Shown piece after piece: positions 1 through 11,315 of a DNA stretch of 64,000 nt. The stretch is from NCBI GenBank assembly GCA_037892935.1, contig JAYXKI010000008.1:1426001-1490000 (forward strand), read 5' to 3'. The stretch comes from Phlebopus portentosus. Lineage: Eukaryota > Basidiomycota > Agaricomycetes > Boletales > Boletinellaceae. A program made the translations under genes and the position numbers. The first letter of the stretch is position 1, and each line of letters opens with the position of its first letter. The notes below the pieces were generated by a model, which saw only the letters and a list, made by a program, of their open reading frames with translations, had not been told where the DNA came from and searched no databases.

Positions 1-187
1 TCAAAACCGCAAACAAAAATTCATAACATTCAAAAACGCACAAAAACTATATATATACAAAAGTTCAAATTATTTTTTTTCTTTTTCTTCTTTTTCTTTG
101 TTTTTTTTATTCGTCCCATGAGGGGACACTAGACGAAAAAGCGTCGTTTTGACGCACTCTACCCCCTCTCCTCACGCCTCTTACTCC

Positions 188-2104
188 TTACTCTTCCTCC
201 TCACCCCTTACCACCCTTCCTAGCGCACTGGTCTCGGCCAGCATCTCCTCCGCTAGGTTGCGCAGTTGATCCGCAGCACGGAACAACACGCGCGTGCGCC
301 TCTCCAAGGCCGCCATCCGGAAATGGATGGCACTCTCGTCCGTCCCGGCGACCAACTCCTCGATGTCACTCACCTCAAGGACAGGCGCAACCGGCATCCT
401 CAGCACCTGCGCTGTTGCGCGCTGACGAGCTTCGCGCGTCTCGCGTTCCACCTGCTCGTTCCGCAGGCGACGCGCAGCCCTCCCGTGCGTAGCCAGCTCG
501 CATCGCCGCCTGGCCTTCGTGCGGCAGTAATCACAGGCCTGCCCAGGGAAACCCTCACAGACCCGGCCTGTCCTCGCGCACCTCTCACACCCCTCATCAT
601 GCACGACCCAGCCACCAGCAGACGAATTGCTGCTGCTGCTACTGCTGCTACCGTCCCTGCCATCGCCTTGGCTTCCCTCATCCTCTTCCATTCGTTCTGC
701 ACTCGGAGACTCGCTCGCAGCCGGAGGATTGCTGTTGCTGCTGTTGCTCTCGCTGACAGCACCGTCCGGAAGAAAGAGGGGCGCTTCGTCAAAAGCCCCA
801 AAGTCGTCATCTCCAGCCGGACCCCCAGAAGAGAAACTGTTGGCAGCAGAAGGAATGTTGCTGCTGCTGTTGTTGCAGTTCCCCTCTACCGACTCCTCGT
901 CGCTCGAATAATCGACAATCCGAGGCCGCTTTGTGGGCCTCTCATCTCTCTCGCGATCCGAAGACGGCGACGGAACCCTGACCGCGCTTGCCATCTTCTC
1001 CAGCTCGCTCAAGTACGAAACTCAGTCCGCACGATCTTCCAGCTCGCTGATGACGGACTCCCGCTCCACCTGACTCAAGTCTTGACGACCCAGCAGCGTC
1101 CTGAGGGCAGACTCGGTCAATTCGGATATACCCGACGAAAAGGGGCCCGATCCACCGAGATGCGTGTCGGAACGCAGCGCAACGAGTGCATCTGCGGCTT
1201 TGACCGAGCACGGGCAGCACTTCTCCTCATACGCAGTCCAGCACCGCAGGGCCTCATGGACGTGACTCTTCAGCGGCGCTGAGAGGAGGATTCCCCGGAT
1301 CTCCGCCCAAGCGAGCCACCCAAATTCGGTCCAGACGTCGTCAATCTCCGTGCCGGGAGGACGACGACCGACCCAAAACATCCGCCATAGCTAGAAGTTC
1401 AACAGTTAGCAAGATTAGAAGAAGAAGCGAGAATGAGCACTCACCTGGTCCAGATCGATCTTCATGACCGTATTCTCCAGCTCATCCTTCCTTTCGTCGA
1501 AATGGCCAACCAGTGGCCGTAGCAGATCACGGTGACGACCGATCGCCCCTTCTAGACCGGTCAAACCCGCGCGCCATTGCTGAACGTAGACTTCGGTGTC
1601 CGGCTTCAAACGCTTTTCTCCTCGAGGTACGAAGCCTTGAGCGCATCGAGCTGGTCGCAGTTGATGTTGAGGGTTGCGCAACGATCCGCAAGCGCAACCA
1701 CGCTTTCCGCCTAGAAATGCGCGGCATACGGTGGCCACATCAAATCGATGGGCACCCACTCGGGCCGAAGGTCCTCGAGTCTCTTTCTCGCGGTCTATGA
1801 AATTCAGGAAGTCGGAACGGAACGAAGAGAATAGATGAAGACAGAAAAGAAAGCGCACCTGGATCTCACGCATTTCCTCCGCCCTCTCAACGGACTGCGC
1901 AACGGTCATCCTCACGAACCGTCTCTGATCCACGTCCTCGTGCAAACGCTCGATGACCTGGACCTGGTTTCCGACACCGTAAAGCCACGTGTCGCTGAAC
2001 ACGAAGCCCTCCGCTGAGACAGGAATCTCGTCGAACAGCGGCTGTTGTTGCTGCTGTTGCTGTTGTTGCTGTTGTCGCTGTTGTTGTTGCTGTTGATGGG
2101 ACAT
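188..2104 (-). pseudogene. Antisense accessory gene of element B, Zn(II)2Cys6-like protein (decayed)
   Basis: Reading leftward from an ATG at 2104 there are three exons, about 2104-1859, 1794-1445 and 1390-188, separated by GT-AG introns of 64 and 54 bp. Exon 1 encodes a glutamine-rich stretch. Exon 3 encodes a basic KRPR segment that could be a nuclear localisation signal, serine- and acid-rich linkers, and a cysteine cluster near 560-610 with spacing C-x2-C-x6-C-x7-C-x2-C-x7-C, which fits the fungal Zn(II)2Cys6 binuclear zinc cluster. A charged helical segment follows. The frame is broken by a TAG and a frameshift in exon 2 and by a TGA near 1023, so this copy is probably dead. It runs opposite to the retrotransposon. 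The function is unknown; DNA binding is an inference from the cysteines alone. Confidence 0.6.
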
Positions 2105-2224
2105 GACGGAGAGAAGAGAGGATAGATGAACGGAACGCGTCGCGAACCGCGTTTTACGCATCAAGAATCTAGAGACGCCAAGTCTAACCCTATTGGGAGT
2201 GTGACTGCAGACAGTCACGATTTC

Positions 2225-2238
2225 AAGAAACCGGGAGA
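2225..2238 (+). promoter_or_regulatory. Putative polypurine tract of element B
   Basis: A purine-rich stretch with two interrupting C residues ends at the TG that opens the LTR at 2239. This is where plus-strand priming occurs in LTR retrotransposons. It identifies the LTR at 2239 as a 3' LTR rather than a solo LTR. Confidence 0.5.
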
Positions 2239-3579
2239 TGTAAGAAGCATCGACACGCTAGGTCCGAGATCGTGCACGTGACACGTGTTCCGCGGTGATC
2301 AGCATCGTAACAGCGGAACTCAGTGCGGATCGATTCGATTCGAAGTGGAACGGACTACTGTAGCCTCTCGCACTCGACCGCTGCGTAGGAAGAACCTTCG
2401 GACGCTCGAGCCATCCAGTCGAAAACTTACAAAGGCTGACTTAGCTAGCTCGTCTTACTAAACCCAGGCACGAGAGGTAAATTGAAGGATCCGCAATCGG
2501 CCCCCGACACCTCCCAAGTTTCGACCCGACGTGACGCACTCCGGCTTTTCCCCTTTTGAGTCCCATATGCGTTCATATTTTGTTTTGTTCCTTATGATTC
2601 TTATGCTCATTATTCCGTGTGCGCTCACATGTCGTATTATGCTCTATGGTCATTATCTCGCCACCTTCCAGATATGCTCACCTCGTACCTTGTTCCCGTG
2701 CGTTCCCTTATGATTTTCACTTCCGATTTCCTTTCGTTATGCTCCCTGACGCTCCGATGGCTCAGGTTCGGACAAAGTTATAAATAGGCGAGCAACTTGT
2801 AGTAGGAGCCCAGTTTTAGCCCGGAGAGTTTTAGCAGAAAACAGTTTAGCTCGGGCTTGAACCCACTTCAGCTACAGTCGAGACCAATTTGACTCTTCCT
2901 GTACTCTCCTCGACTCTATCTCCCACAAATACACGATAGTTCTGTCTCATACGCCTCGAGTCTCCTGCTCTGCAGTCGTACCCGAGCCCAGTGTGATCAG
3001 TTCAACCCGTGTTGAAGTCAGAGACCCTCATCTCTCCTCCCTACGCCTCTACGCAAGGTCTCACTTGAGTAATTTGCGTATCGCTTCGTTCCGCGTCGTA
3101 TAGCTCCGTTTCGCTTCGTAACCCACCGAAACTCGTCGTAACTCGTCGTAACCCGTTATATCGTGTCGGATCCTCAAAGGGATCACCTTCGAATCGTCAG
3201 CGCTTAGGGGAAGTCCTTCTCTAAGCTTCGTCCCATCGTCTTCCACCTCCAGGGTTCGAATCCATCGAGGGATTACCTGTGAGGACATCGATTACCTTCG
3301 CATCGCCACCGCCAATCCCCCTTGCTTCGACTTCTCCCGCCTTGCTTCTTCACCTATCTCCTTTAATCCAATCCCCCCCTCGCATACATCCAGCAGCCTT
3401 CAATCCCATTTCTCCTCCATCCCTTCCGGAACCGCTCCAGAACCCAGATCGACGCATCAGCGCTTCTCTAGTTTTCCCCTCCAAGAGTCACCCTTCTCTT
3501 TCCACTCATTTTAATCTTACCGAACAGCCCCCAAGAACTGTGACACTCCTCAGCTATCAGACAGTGCACAGGAGTTTCA
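2239..3579 (+). repeat. Family-B LTR, copy 1 (3' LTR)
   Basis: This LTR runs from TGTAAGAAGC to GGAGTTTCA and is nearly identical to 23433-24771 and 25110-26451. The two other copies have perfect 4-bp target duplications. This one does not (GAGA on the left, ACGG on the right), as expected if only its right edge touches the target. A TATA box lies at 2779-2786. Small ORFs inside it recur in all three copies, but they follow the repeat and are not convincing genes. Confidence 0.85.
2779..2786 (+). promoter_or_regulatory. TATA box of family-B LTR
   Basis: TATAAATA followed by GGCGAGCAAC is conserved in all three B LTRs (also 23973-23980 and 25650-25657). It is the probable core promoter of the element. 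Confidence 0.55.
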
Positions 3580-6500
3580 ACGGACCAATAGCTATCGAGT
3601 CTCACGAACGATGTACACGTTTTCATATCCTTTCACTCTATCTCACGTACGACGTACCTACGTTTGATCGAGCTTTGGAGATCCAGCAGCTTATGAACTG
3701 TGAGTCCTCAACCTTGCCGTCAAGTTGTTGTCTGGATCTTTATGCCTGCAAAAGCTCTGCTGTCTCTAAAGGAGTTCTGTGACGATCAAAGAGGAAAGGC
3801 TGAATCACCTAACAAATTGGAGATGCGTGTATACCGTTGTCTCAGCCTCATCCATGACCAGCACGAACGAAATGACAGACCTCCACCACATATCGCCGGC
3901 GACCTAGCCTTCCAGCTTATATCCCGTTTCCGCAGTGAAGTCCAGGCTGCCACAGTCCGATCACGAAGACTTCGAAGCTCAGAGTCAATGGGGCTGCCAT
4001 GCAAACATTTGCCGAACTAGCAACCACCACTGACAGTCGTCAACATCATCGACACTTGTTTGACGGGCAGCCTCGGGAATATGCAAGTTCCAGTGTTTTC
4101 GTACAGCAACTCAAGAAACTGTATAGGGGCATTTCGAACTTAGGATCGTCTGCGGCTGGGGTAGAACCGAGTCTGATGACCTTTGCTACAAGTGATGTAA
4201 GTCAACTTCGGTTTGTATTTCTTCAGTTCACCAAATGCTTCGTTCAGCTGCTTGATCTCGGTGGCCATTACCCGCGCGTGCTGGCCGTCTGAAATACTGG
4301 CACGGAATATAAGGATCCGTTCAGGGAACGAGCCCATGCTTTGACGGTAGTTCTTTAAGCATTCCAGAATCATACCACGTAAGTTTTCAACTGTCTATGA
4401 ATAGCTGCATCAGGCGCCTGCATAATAGCATAAAAACGAGAGCTCACCTCTTCTTTTACTCCCTGAAGGGAGACACTTGCATGGCACTTTCTGAAGTTCA
4501 CGTCGCACGACACCACGACTGCTGCAATACCAGGCGCGCCCTTGACCGCATTCCCACCCGGCTTAATCACATCGAACCCAACCACCATCGTGTTTGCCAG
4601 CCGTTTCAGAGAAGCAGGCTCCAGCCGATGGTTGACCCCACCGAGCTTTGTGTTAACCTTGAGCGCGAGATTCGGCAGATACTGATCGTGGCCCTCCTTA
4701 TCGAGCATGTTCTTGATGAGGCCAATCACGGACTGGAAGTCCTGGCCGACGTCAAAGTACCGGTGGAGTCCCGCATAGATGTGCTTATTTTCGTTTGACA
4801 TGAGGGCAAGAACCATTTGGGGCCTGCCTGGCAGCGATTCGAACAACCTTGATACTTTGTCCACATCCTCATCGTGGTATGGATCCTCTCGACTCGGACG
4901 GCGGAGCTGCAGGACCTGCATGATGAAGTCCGAGTTGACATTCATTCCACGTGCGTGACATTTTACGATCAGAGCCTTCACCGCCTCGTGCACCTGCACC
5001 TCAAGCGAGCTGTCGGACTCTTCTATATTCCCATCCTTTAAGACCACAACTGCAAGGCGTTTAAGCTCTGCAAGCCTCGCGAACTGAATGCCACGCGCCG
5101 TCCAAGATCCATTGACAATTTGTGCACAGCCCGAAGGATAAATCACCAACGGTGCGGGGAGAACGCGAGCCGCGACAACAGCCATATTTGTCGAGATTTT
5201 GATTCCAAAGCTGGCCATTGGAGGTGTGCCCTCCTCGAAGCCTAGGAGACAGAGACCCTTGATAGTGATTGTCTGTGCGTGACCGGCTGGCGTCTTGTTG
5301 TTTGCAGCACACAGGGCTGCGCTCTCCCCAGACTTCAGCTCACCCGCGAAAAGGGTCCCTGGTACAATCTTGCACAGCTCGGCTGGTACGAAAACGTCCT
5401 TGCCCTCTTTCCCGACATTCACCACGGGCAGGTCATCTGCGTGGCGGAGTGTGATGTGGAACTCTGTGCGATAGTCAGCACGATTCCTATTCGATCCACG
5501 GATGACTTACTTTTCTGGAAATATTCCTCCACTGTGATATTGCCGAATTTTTCACTCTGGATCTTTGTCCGTCTCGCCGTACCGGGTCCAATTGCCTTCA
5601 CGGTGTTGCGCCTATCGTACCCGAGGTAACTTGTAACTACCCTCATATTACCGAAGAATTTCTGAGGTACGGCACCGCGAGATTGCTGCATGAACTCGCG
5701 CAGCGCATCGGCCATGCTTCGCAGGACGTGGAACGCGCTCATGCACGTATTCACGCTGACCATGAGGGACTTGTGAACTGGACGGACGGAAGCGAAGAAG
5801 CCGTTGACGACCTTGATGCTAGGGCGAGTAGGCACGCCCGTATCCGCATTGGGGTCGAAATAGTATGCATCCTTGGTGAGTGCGCGAAAACCAGTGTGAG
5901 TGGCATGCGCTGTAGAGATACCTGCGGATTTGAGCTCAGATCTACTCTATTTGGACGATCTGACATGCCGATCATCAGAACGATCGACCTTGACCATATG
6001 TGGAAGGATCTGCAGTGTGGATCAGTAGGTTGTGCATTTACGGTTCAGCAGCCTTCTGTTCCCCTCCATCCAGCCTCACTCTCTATTGTCTACCCCTTTC
6101 AGGCAACAGGCTGTGATGCAGATGACTTGGTTGGATGTCCATATTTACATTTTATTTGGTTTCTTTTCTTATTTATCTTCCTGAATCATGTTTCGAGCCT
6201 TTGTTGTATGGGTGGCTCACTACTGTATATAAGCCTCCTGTGCCGCTCTAATGAAAAGGGGGAGCCCCAGAACGCCCCAGTTTCGACTCATATCATCTCC
6301 AGTCAAGTTCCCTAGTCTCCCAGCTTCGTCTTAGTCCGTTCCCTCGAGTTCCAGTCCAGTTCCAACAGTTGCACCAGTTGTGCATATACTCCAGCCCAGC
6401 AGATCGTCGATTTTGCTATATCTCCATCAGTTCTCCACCGATCACCTCGGTCCAGCATTCGTTCGATTCGTCTCATTGTTCTTCATCTTCGAGTATTTTC

Positions 6501-7290
6501 ACCCACGAGTTCCGCAGAGTTCCGCTTCATTTAGCCAAGTTCCGATTTTACGATAGTTTTCCGATATCTTGTTCAGTCTGTATCTCCCTCATTTCTTATC
6601 CGTTCATTGTGATTCTTGATCTGTTAGGATCGTGTCGACGAGTACTTTTGATCTCTTATTTTACATCATCGTCTTAGCTAGCTAGTTTTCGACCTCAGAG
6701 TAGGTGGCTCAGCTTACACTTCTGACACGGCACCCTTTTGTATTTTGTTTCCCCCTTCTCTAAGCCATTCCCCTCGACACCAGCATACACTCCTCACATT
6801 TTAGATACTCCCTCTTACATTGTACACATCTGGTTGACCCCCAGAGGTCAAACTCAGACCTTCAGACTGTCAGTTGGCCTTCAGAGCCAGCAGACACGAT
6901 TCAGCGCCATAACGATCAGGTTGAAGGCCAAGACGATAGGTGCAGGATCGTAGTCGGGATTCTCACCACGTAGGTACCTGTTGAAGAAAGAAGTCAGTAT
7001 CACTATTAGATTACGGTCGAAGGGCAAGCCTTACCCAGCGAGGTCCACTGATTTAAGAGGATTAGGTCCGACAAGTGTGACAAAGTACGGGATATCGTGC
7101 GTGCGTGCACCCAGTTCCTCGGATGACGGGGCCAGTGCCGTCACCGTGACCTGAAAGTTTTTCGGCAGCAGCAGCTTTGCGACGAGGCGACCGACGCCAT
7201 CATGCGCGATGCCCTGCACGTTCTGCGATAGTTCCTGAGACTGAGCAAATTCGGCAACAATGTGCCTGCGCAAGTCGACGGCCTCCTAGG
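3580..7290 (-). pseudogene. Argonaute pseudogene, 5' and middle part, carried by G'
   Basis: Read on the minus strand, this has the Argonaute N domain (7273-7031 and 6976 onward), the L1 linker, the PAZ region (5425-4950), MID and the start of PIWI (4600-4140). Intron positions match the copy in G. At the exon junction near 5510 this copy keeps the reading frame (EEYFQK) where the copy in G has an extra G. It is broken by solo LTR C at 5911-6903, and its C-terminal PIWI part is absent because element B was inserted at 3580. The PIWI motif normally reading YRDGVSEGQ reads FRASISDGQ, so the second catalytic aspartate is alanine here too. Argonautes bind small RNAs and guide silencing; this copy cannot make a whole protein. 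Confidence 0.85.
5911..6903 (+). mobile_element. Solo LTR, family C, copy 1
   Basis: This 993-bp unit begins TGTAGAGATA and ends GATTCA. It is flanked by GCGC on both sides (5907-5910 and 6904-6907). Removing it rejoins the Argonaute N-domain exon exactly as in the copy at 38240. A TATA box (TATATAA, 6226-6232) sits in the plus direction. The second copy is at 12836-13828. Confidence 0.92.
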
Positions 7291-8427
7291 TACGGCACTG
7301 CAAGATTACTGCATGAACTCGCGCAGTGCATTGGCCATGCTGTGTGGGACATGGAATGCACTCATGCACGTCTCCAGGCTGGTGCTGAATGGACCTGTAA
7401 GGTAATTGGCTCCTTATGTTGAGCCACTGAATTGTGGATGCGTACGCATCCACATTCTGAACCGTCTCTCACCTTGCAGATTGCAATGGCTTCAGGCCAC
7501 TTCATTACCTTTTCTTTTAATTGTTGTTCTGGCTGTTGGGAGGTCTGTGGTTCTTGGATACCTCTGTCCCTGTCGCAGCGGGCAGCCCAGGTGTAGAGGC
7601 AGTATGTTGAGTGCTGCTGAACCTGTGCACTTAGCCAGGGCGGCACCTATTATACTGTGGCTGTTTGCCAGCCAGCTGGAGGTGTGCTATGCACTGCTGA
7701 ACCTGTGCCACTTAGCTGGGGCGGCGCTAGTGCACTCTGACCTTGTGTTAACCAGTTTGGGCCTTGAAGCCAGTGGAAGTTCCTTTGTCCTGTCAACAGT
7801 GTCTAGTGTTAACACTTTTGACTATTTATTATCTCCGACAAGTAGCATTGGTCTATATTAGTATAGATGTATATGAGTGTACGCCTAGCTCACATAGATT
7901 CTGTAGTAAGCTGTACATATAATTAGTTACATGCTTGTATGGGTCTGTAAGTAGTATACTATCAATATATTTAAATTTAATAAAAATTAAATATGTTCTC
8001 CGATATGCTCGTGGTCTCTAATAAGTGCTATCTATGATAATATATGACTATCTATATCTTTAATATGCTATGGCAATATATCACCTATAAGAACTATCAA
8101 CTATAAGCATCTAGTATCAGCTATAAACTCATACTAATTACTATAAGGCACTATGCACTATGCGCTAGTAGTACTATAAATCTGTATCAATTGCTACAGG
8201 TTGCTATATATTATGCACTATTCATCTCTTTCTAGTACTATGAATAAATATTAACTATAGCATCTATACACTGTTACAGCCCTCTATATAGTAGGGGGGT
8301 CACGATAAATCACTATGGACTACTAACCTACTATAGGCTGCTATATAGCAGCCTATAGTAGTGAGTAGCTATGAGTAGCTATGGGTAGCTATGGGTAGCA
8401 GTGGATAATTTGGACTGTTTTCCTGAT
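7287..8427. other. Terminal non-coding part of transposon G'
   Basis: Between the Argonaute start and the terminus lie a partial duplicate of the Argonaute L1 exon (7287-7380), a 20-bp perfect palindrome (7434-7453), two imperfect direct repeats of about 40 bp (around 7605-7650 and 7685-7730), and about 560 bp of A/T-rich sequence made of CTATA/TATAG variants. Opposite-strand ORFs overlap here and none looks like a gene. Confidence 0.6.
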
Positions 8428-8428
8428 G

Positions 8429-10056
8429 CATTCTGATTTCTATTGCATAGATCGGTTTGCTCAGAGTATCGAAAGGTTTTAGATCAATAGGATGGAGGTC
8501 CAGAAAATCTTCTTTATACGGTGAGATATGCTTTGTAGCACCAGAATCGAGAATAACACAACACTTATTCACAACTGGGGGATCAGGTTCATCTAAAACT
8601 TTCAAAACAATTTGATATACCACACTAATCTCTTTCTTCTTTCTATAACCATCTTCTTCCTCCTCCAACCAATCTTCAAAGCCAGGTGCACATTCAATGT
8701 GCCTGCATAAGTCGATGGCCATGTTTGGTCCTTCATCATGAGCTAAACAAGCCCAATCTTCAGAATCCAAGTCTACAACTACGTTGGCAGAGCTCTTAGG
8801 CATCTCATTTGATTCCTTCTCCTTTGGTAAGTTCTTCGTTTTGTTACAAAGATTCAAAACATTCTGATTTCTTCTGTTCTTGCAAGGCAAGCAACAGAAG
8901 TTCACAATGTGACCAGTCTGATTGCAATTATAGCAAGTTCAAGTATCTCAAGGACAACTTTGAATAGTAAGTGCTTCGTTTTTGACTTTATTGTTCATGT
9001 TCTACTTCTGATCACGATTCGTAATACACTTTTCACATTCTTCAGCTTCCCTTTCAGATTCGTCCAAAATAATATGGATCAAGACATCAGGATCAACAGT
9101 TCGTATGGCCTGAAGAGCACCCGGGGGCAGCTGCAAGCCAAACATTGCAGCAGCATTTCTTGTGGTAAGTTCAGCTGAAGTTATTTGCACTAATGCAAAT
9201 TTGGCTAGGTGTCCAGGCAAACTAGAGATGATAGTAGAGTGGAAATCATCATCTGAGACAGTTACACTAGACTGGGTGAGTGTCTCTCATTTCGAATGAA
9301 GATCTGACAAGAAATTTTTGACATTTGATCCTTTAGGACACTTTGATTTGAGGAATTCGGCCTTTAGGGACGTTTGAGCATACATGGACTTGTCTGTATA
9401 CTCAATAACAATTGCGGTCCATCATTGCGCAACAGTGGGGAATCAATGAACACACATCAAGGTCGAATTGGGAATTCTTTGCAAAAGTAGGTATTGGGAT
9501 AAAGCTTCATTATTGTCCCAATCTTGCTGAGCCTTCTTTTCTTCAATAGTAGGAGGCATCAGCGAAGGTGGAGCAGAAGATGGCAAAGGCATTTGAGCTG
9601 GAGGTACAGTTCCAGTTGCCTGCGGTTGCACCTGAGTAGCTGGAGTGGCTGTTGCTGCTGCTGCTGCCTGGGTTTGTGATCTCATTTCTTGACGAGCTTG
9701 AGGTGCAACTGGGGTTGAGGATGAAGCACCTGGGGGCTGCATTGTGCCAAGTGTGCTTCCAGTCCTCATAGGTGGCCATTGCTGAGGCTCTAGTTGTGTT
9801 CCTGAAGGTGCAGTTGCTGCTGCAAGCCCAGGACAAATAGAAGTGCCATCGAAATAGCCTCAGACGTGTTTGGCATGAACAGCATCTTCGAAACAATATG
9901 AAAAGATGGCCCAATTTTCCCCCAAAGGTTCGAGCTTTGGTACAGTGCTGGTAAGCAAACCGTATGCATACTGATTGGTAGTCATCTTTGAAATATAAAT
10001 TCTTCTTGACTAGACAAAGCGAATCTCAAGTGCAGTGAAAGCCAAGGCTCATAACC
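8429..10056 (-). pseudogene. Ty1/copia gag and protease start, decayed
   Basis: On the minus strand there is a probable start near 9986, a glutamine/proline-rich region, a copia-type gag (UBN2-like) segment at 9500-9000, a CCHC zinc knuckle near 8930-8880 (C-x2-C-x4-H-x4-C), and the aspartic protease start with DSGAT at about 8545. Several frameshifts and stops break it. The reading stops at the end of transposon G' at 8428, so the rest of pol was displaced to the far side of that insertion, outside the window. It is a pseudogene. Confidence 0.75.
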
Positions 10057-11117
10057 TGTAAGCAAGGGAGCAAACAAAGTATTCAAGCACACAGCTATTA
10101 GATTTGAGAACTAAAAGAATACATAGAAATAAACTACATATTTATAGGCTTTCTACATTTCTTCGATGATGCAAACGTGAGGCGCAAATATGAATAAAAT
10201 ACATCACAAGGAGTAACAGAGACAGAGTGGAAACATGAAATGATTAAGCCGAATTGCAGCTGTAAAATGAAGATAATACTTTTTTAGGTCACATGCCAAG
10301 AATATTCCCAGATCAAGACTACTTTGTCGATTTGGATTCCAACAGATATTTCATAAGATACAGTCATTTACCGATTCTTTAAACACTACCATTTCTTTGA
10401 ACATAACATAACATAACATAACATAACATAACATAACAACAGAAGGTAGGAAAAGTATAAACTTGACTAAGGTAAGGTAGGCAAAAGTTAAACTCGACAA
10501 GGTGTGATGCAGCACGTGCCTAACATCACCTTCCTTTCTTAGCCCACATATTGATACATAAATTCCAACAACATGCAACCTCAAAATCATATTTGGTCAC
10601 CATACAATTGTAGGGAATGTAGATAGCTACAGATTGTTGGTTTTATTTCTTGAAAATATAGAATTCTGAGTTCAAAATTTTAGAAAAAAGTTTTTTGTAT
10701 AGAATGCTTTAGAAATCATTTCTCTGCATTTTGGCAAAATTTGTAAAACTTACCCTTCAATTTTGGCCAGGGTCCATATTACTAATAAATCTATATATAT
10801 ATAGACATTACTAATTATTAGTAACTCAGATGAATTACTAAGCAATATTAATTAGCATGACTACTAATGGATCTTGTTACTAATATGACTCAAGCACAGA
10901 TGTCACCATGTTTGGAGGGGTCTTGGGTGCAAGACCTCTTGCTACAATATCTTCTAGGACCTATGTACTCCACACTCCAACATACTCATCCAAAAAGTTT
11001 TTTCTGACCTCGAGATTTGGCCATCAGGGTCCTTCCAAATAGGGAAATGCCAAGTAAAGTTTAGGGTTGTGATAGTGACATCACACCTTGTCAAGTTTAA
11101 CTTTCATCTATCTTAGC
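10057..11117. other. Probable copia LTR and leader remnant with a microsatellite
   Basis: A possible LTR edge (TGTAAGCAAG) starts at 10057, next to a sequence that could be a copia primer binding site in the minus direction. The far LTR edge cannot be placed. Seven CATAA units lie at 10402-10437. No convincing ORF is visible. Confidence 0.35.
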
Positions 11118-11315
11118 AAGTAGCACAACAGAGCAGAACACCTAGTGAAACAGTAGCTAAAAACCTGTTTTCTTCTACAGAATCCATGAGAAGGAAGGAT
11201 AGCCACTTAGATGATGTCACAAAGCTAATCATGCATCTTATGCACCTAGACAATCTTAGTGATAGTGGCTATGCAAAGCTAATCAGATATGCAGCTGACT
11301 TCTTTGTAAAGGGAG
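11118..11315 (+). pseudogene. Fragment of D-family pol, spacer before the integrase
   Basis: About 200 bp closely match 62460-62657 of element D, including the coding run around KLIRYAADFFVK. The fragment is cut on the right by the family-E LTR at 11316. The missing downstream part is not found on the other side of that LTR, so this is not a clean insertion. Confidence 0.8.

Larger units (their letters stand above)
1..3579 (+). mobile_element. 3' end of a family-B LTR retrotransposon (internal region plus 3' LTR)
   Basis: The 1341-bp LTR at 2239-3579 is preceded directly by a purine-rich tract (2225-2238), as expected for a polypurine tract in front of a 3' LTR. The sequence from 188 to 2104 is an antisense accessory gene in the slot that element A uses for its own antisense gene. 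I infer that gag-pol and the 5' LTR lie to the left of the window. The four bases after the LTR, ACGG, belong to the interrupted Argonaute copy, so the matching duplication should sit at the unseen 5' end. Bases 1-187 are A/T-rich sequence and the 3' flank of the antisense gene; I see no gene in them. Two further B LTRs inside element A show the family is multicopy. Confidence 0.75.
3580..8428 (-). mobile_element. Truncated second copy (G') of the Argonaute-bearing DNA transposon
   Basis: This block is the reverse complement of 36720 to about 40563, matching closely throughout apart from scattered substitutions, small indels and the C-family LTR. Its right end at 8411-8428 is the same terminal sequence as the left end of G (CATCAGGAAAACAGTCCA read inward). 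Its left part was cut off by insertion of element B at 3580. Unlike G, the base pair outside the terminus is CA rather than TA, so either the duplication has mutated or the target preference is looser. It lies next to copia-like sequence. Confidence 0.8.

Noticed and set aside
266..1282. 338-codon plus-strand ORF at the left edge
   Set aside because: It is the shadow of the minus-strand Zn-cluster exon, whose composition, cysteine pattern and splice sites make better sense.
3248..3262. GGTTCGAATCC, a perfect tRNA-type B box, in the B LTR (also in copies 2 and 3)
   Set aside because: No A box at a suitable distance, no cloverleaf and no acceptor stem were found, so neither a tRNA nor a SINE is supported.
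3061..3288. 75-codon minus-strand ORF present in all three B LTRs
   Set aside because: The copies are too recent for conservation to be informative, and the sequence has low complexity.
10402..10437. CATAA array as a possible CRISPR or satellite
   Set aside because: It is a short simple repeat of seven units without spacers.
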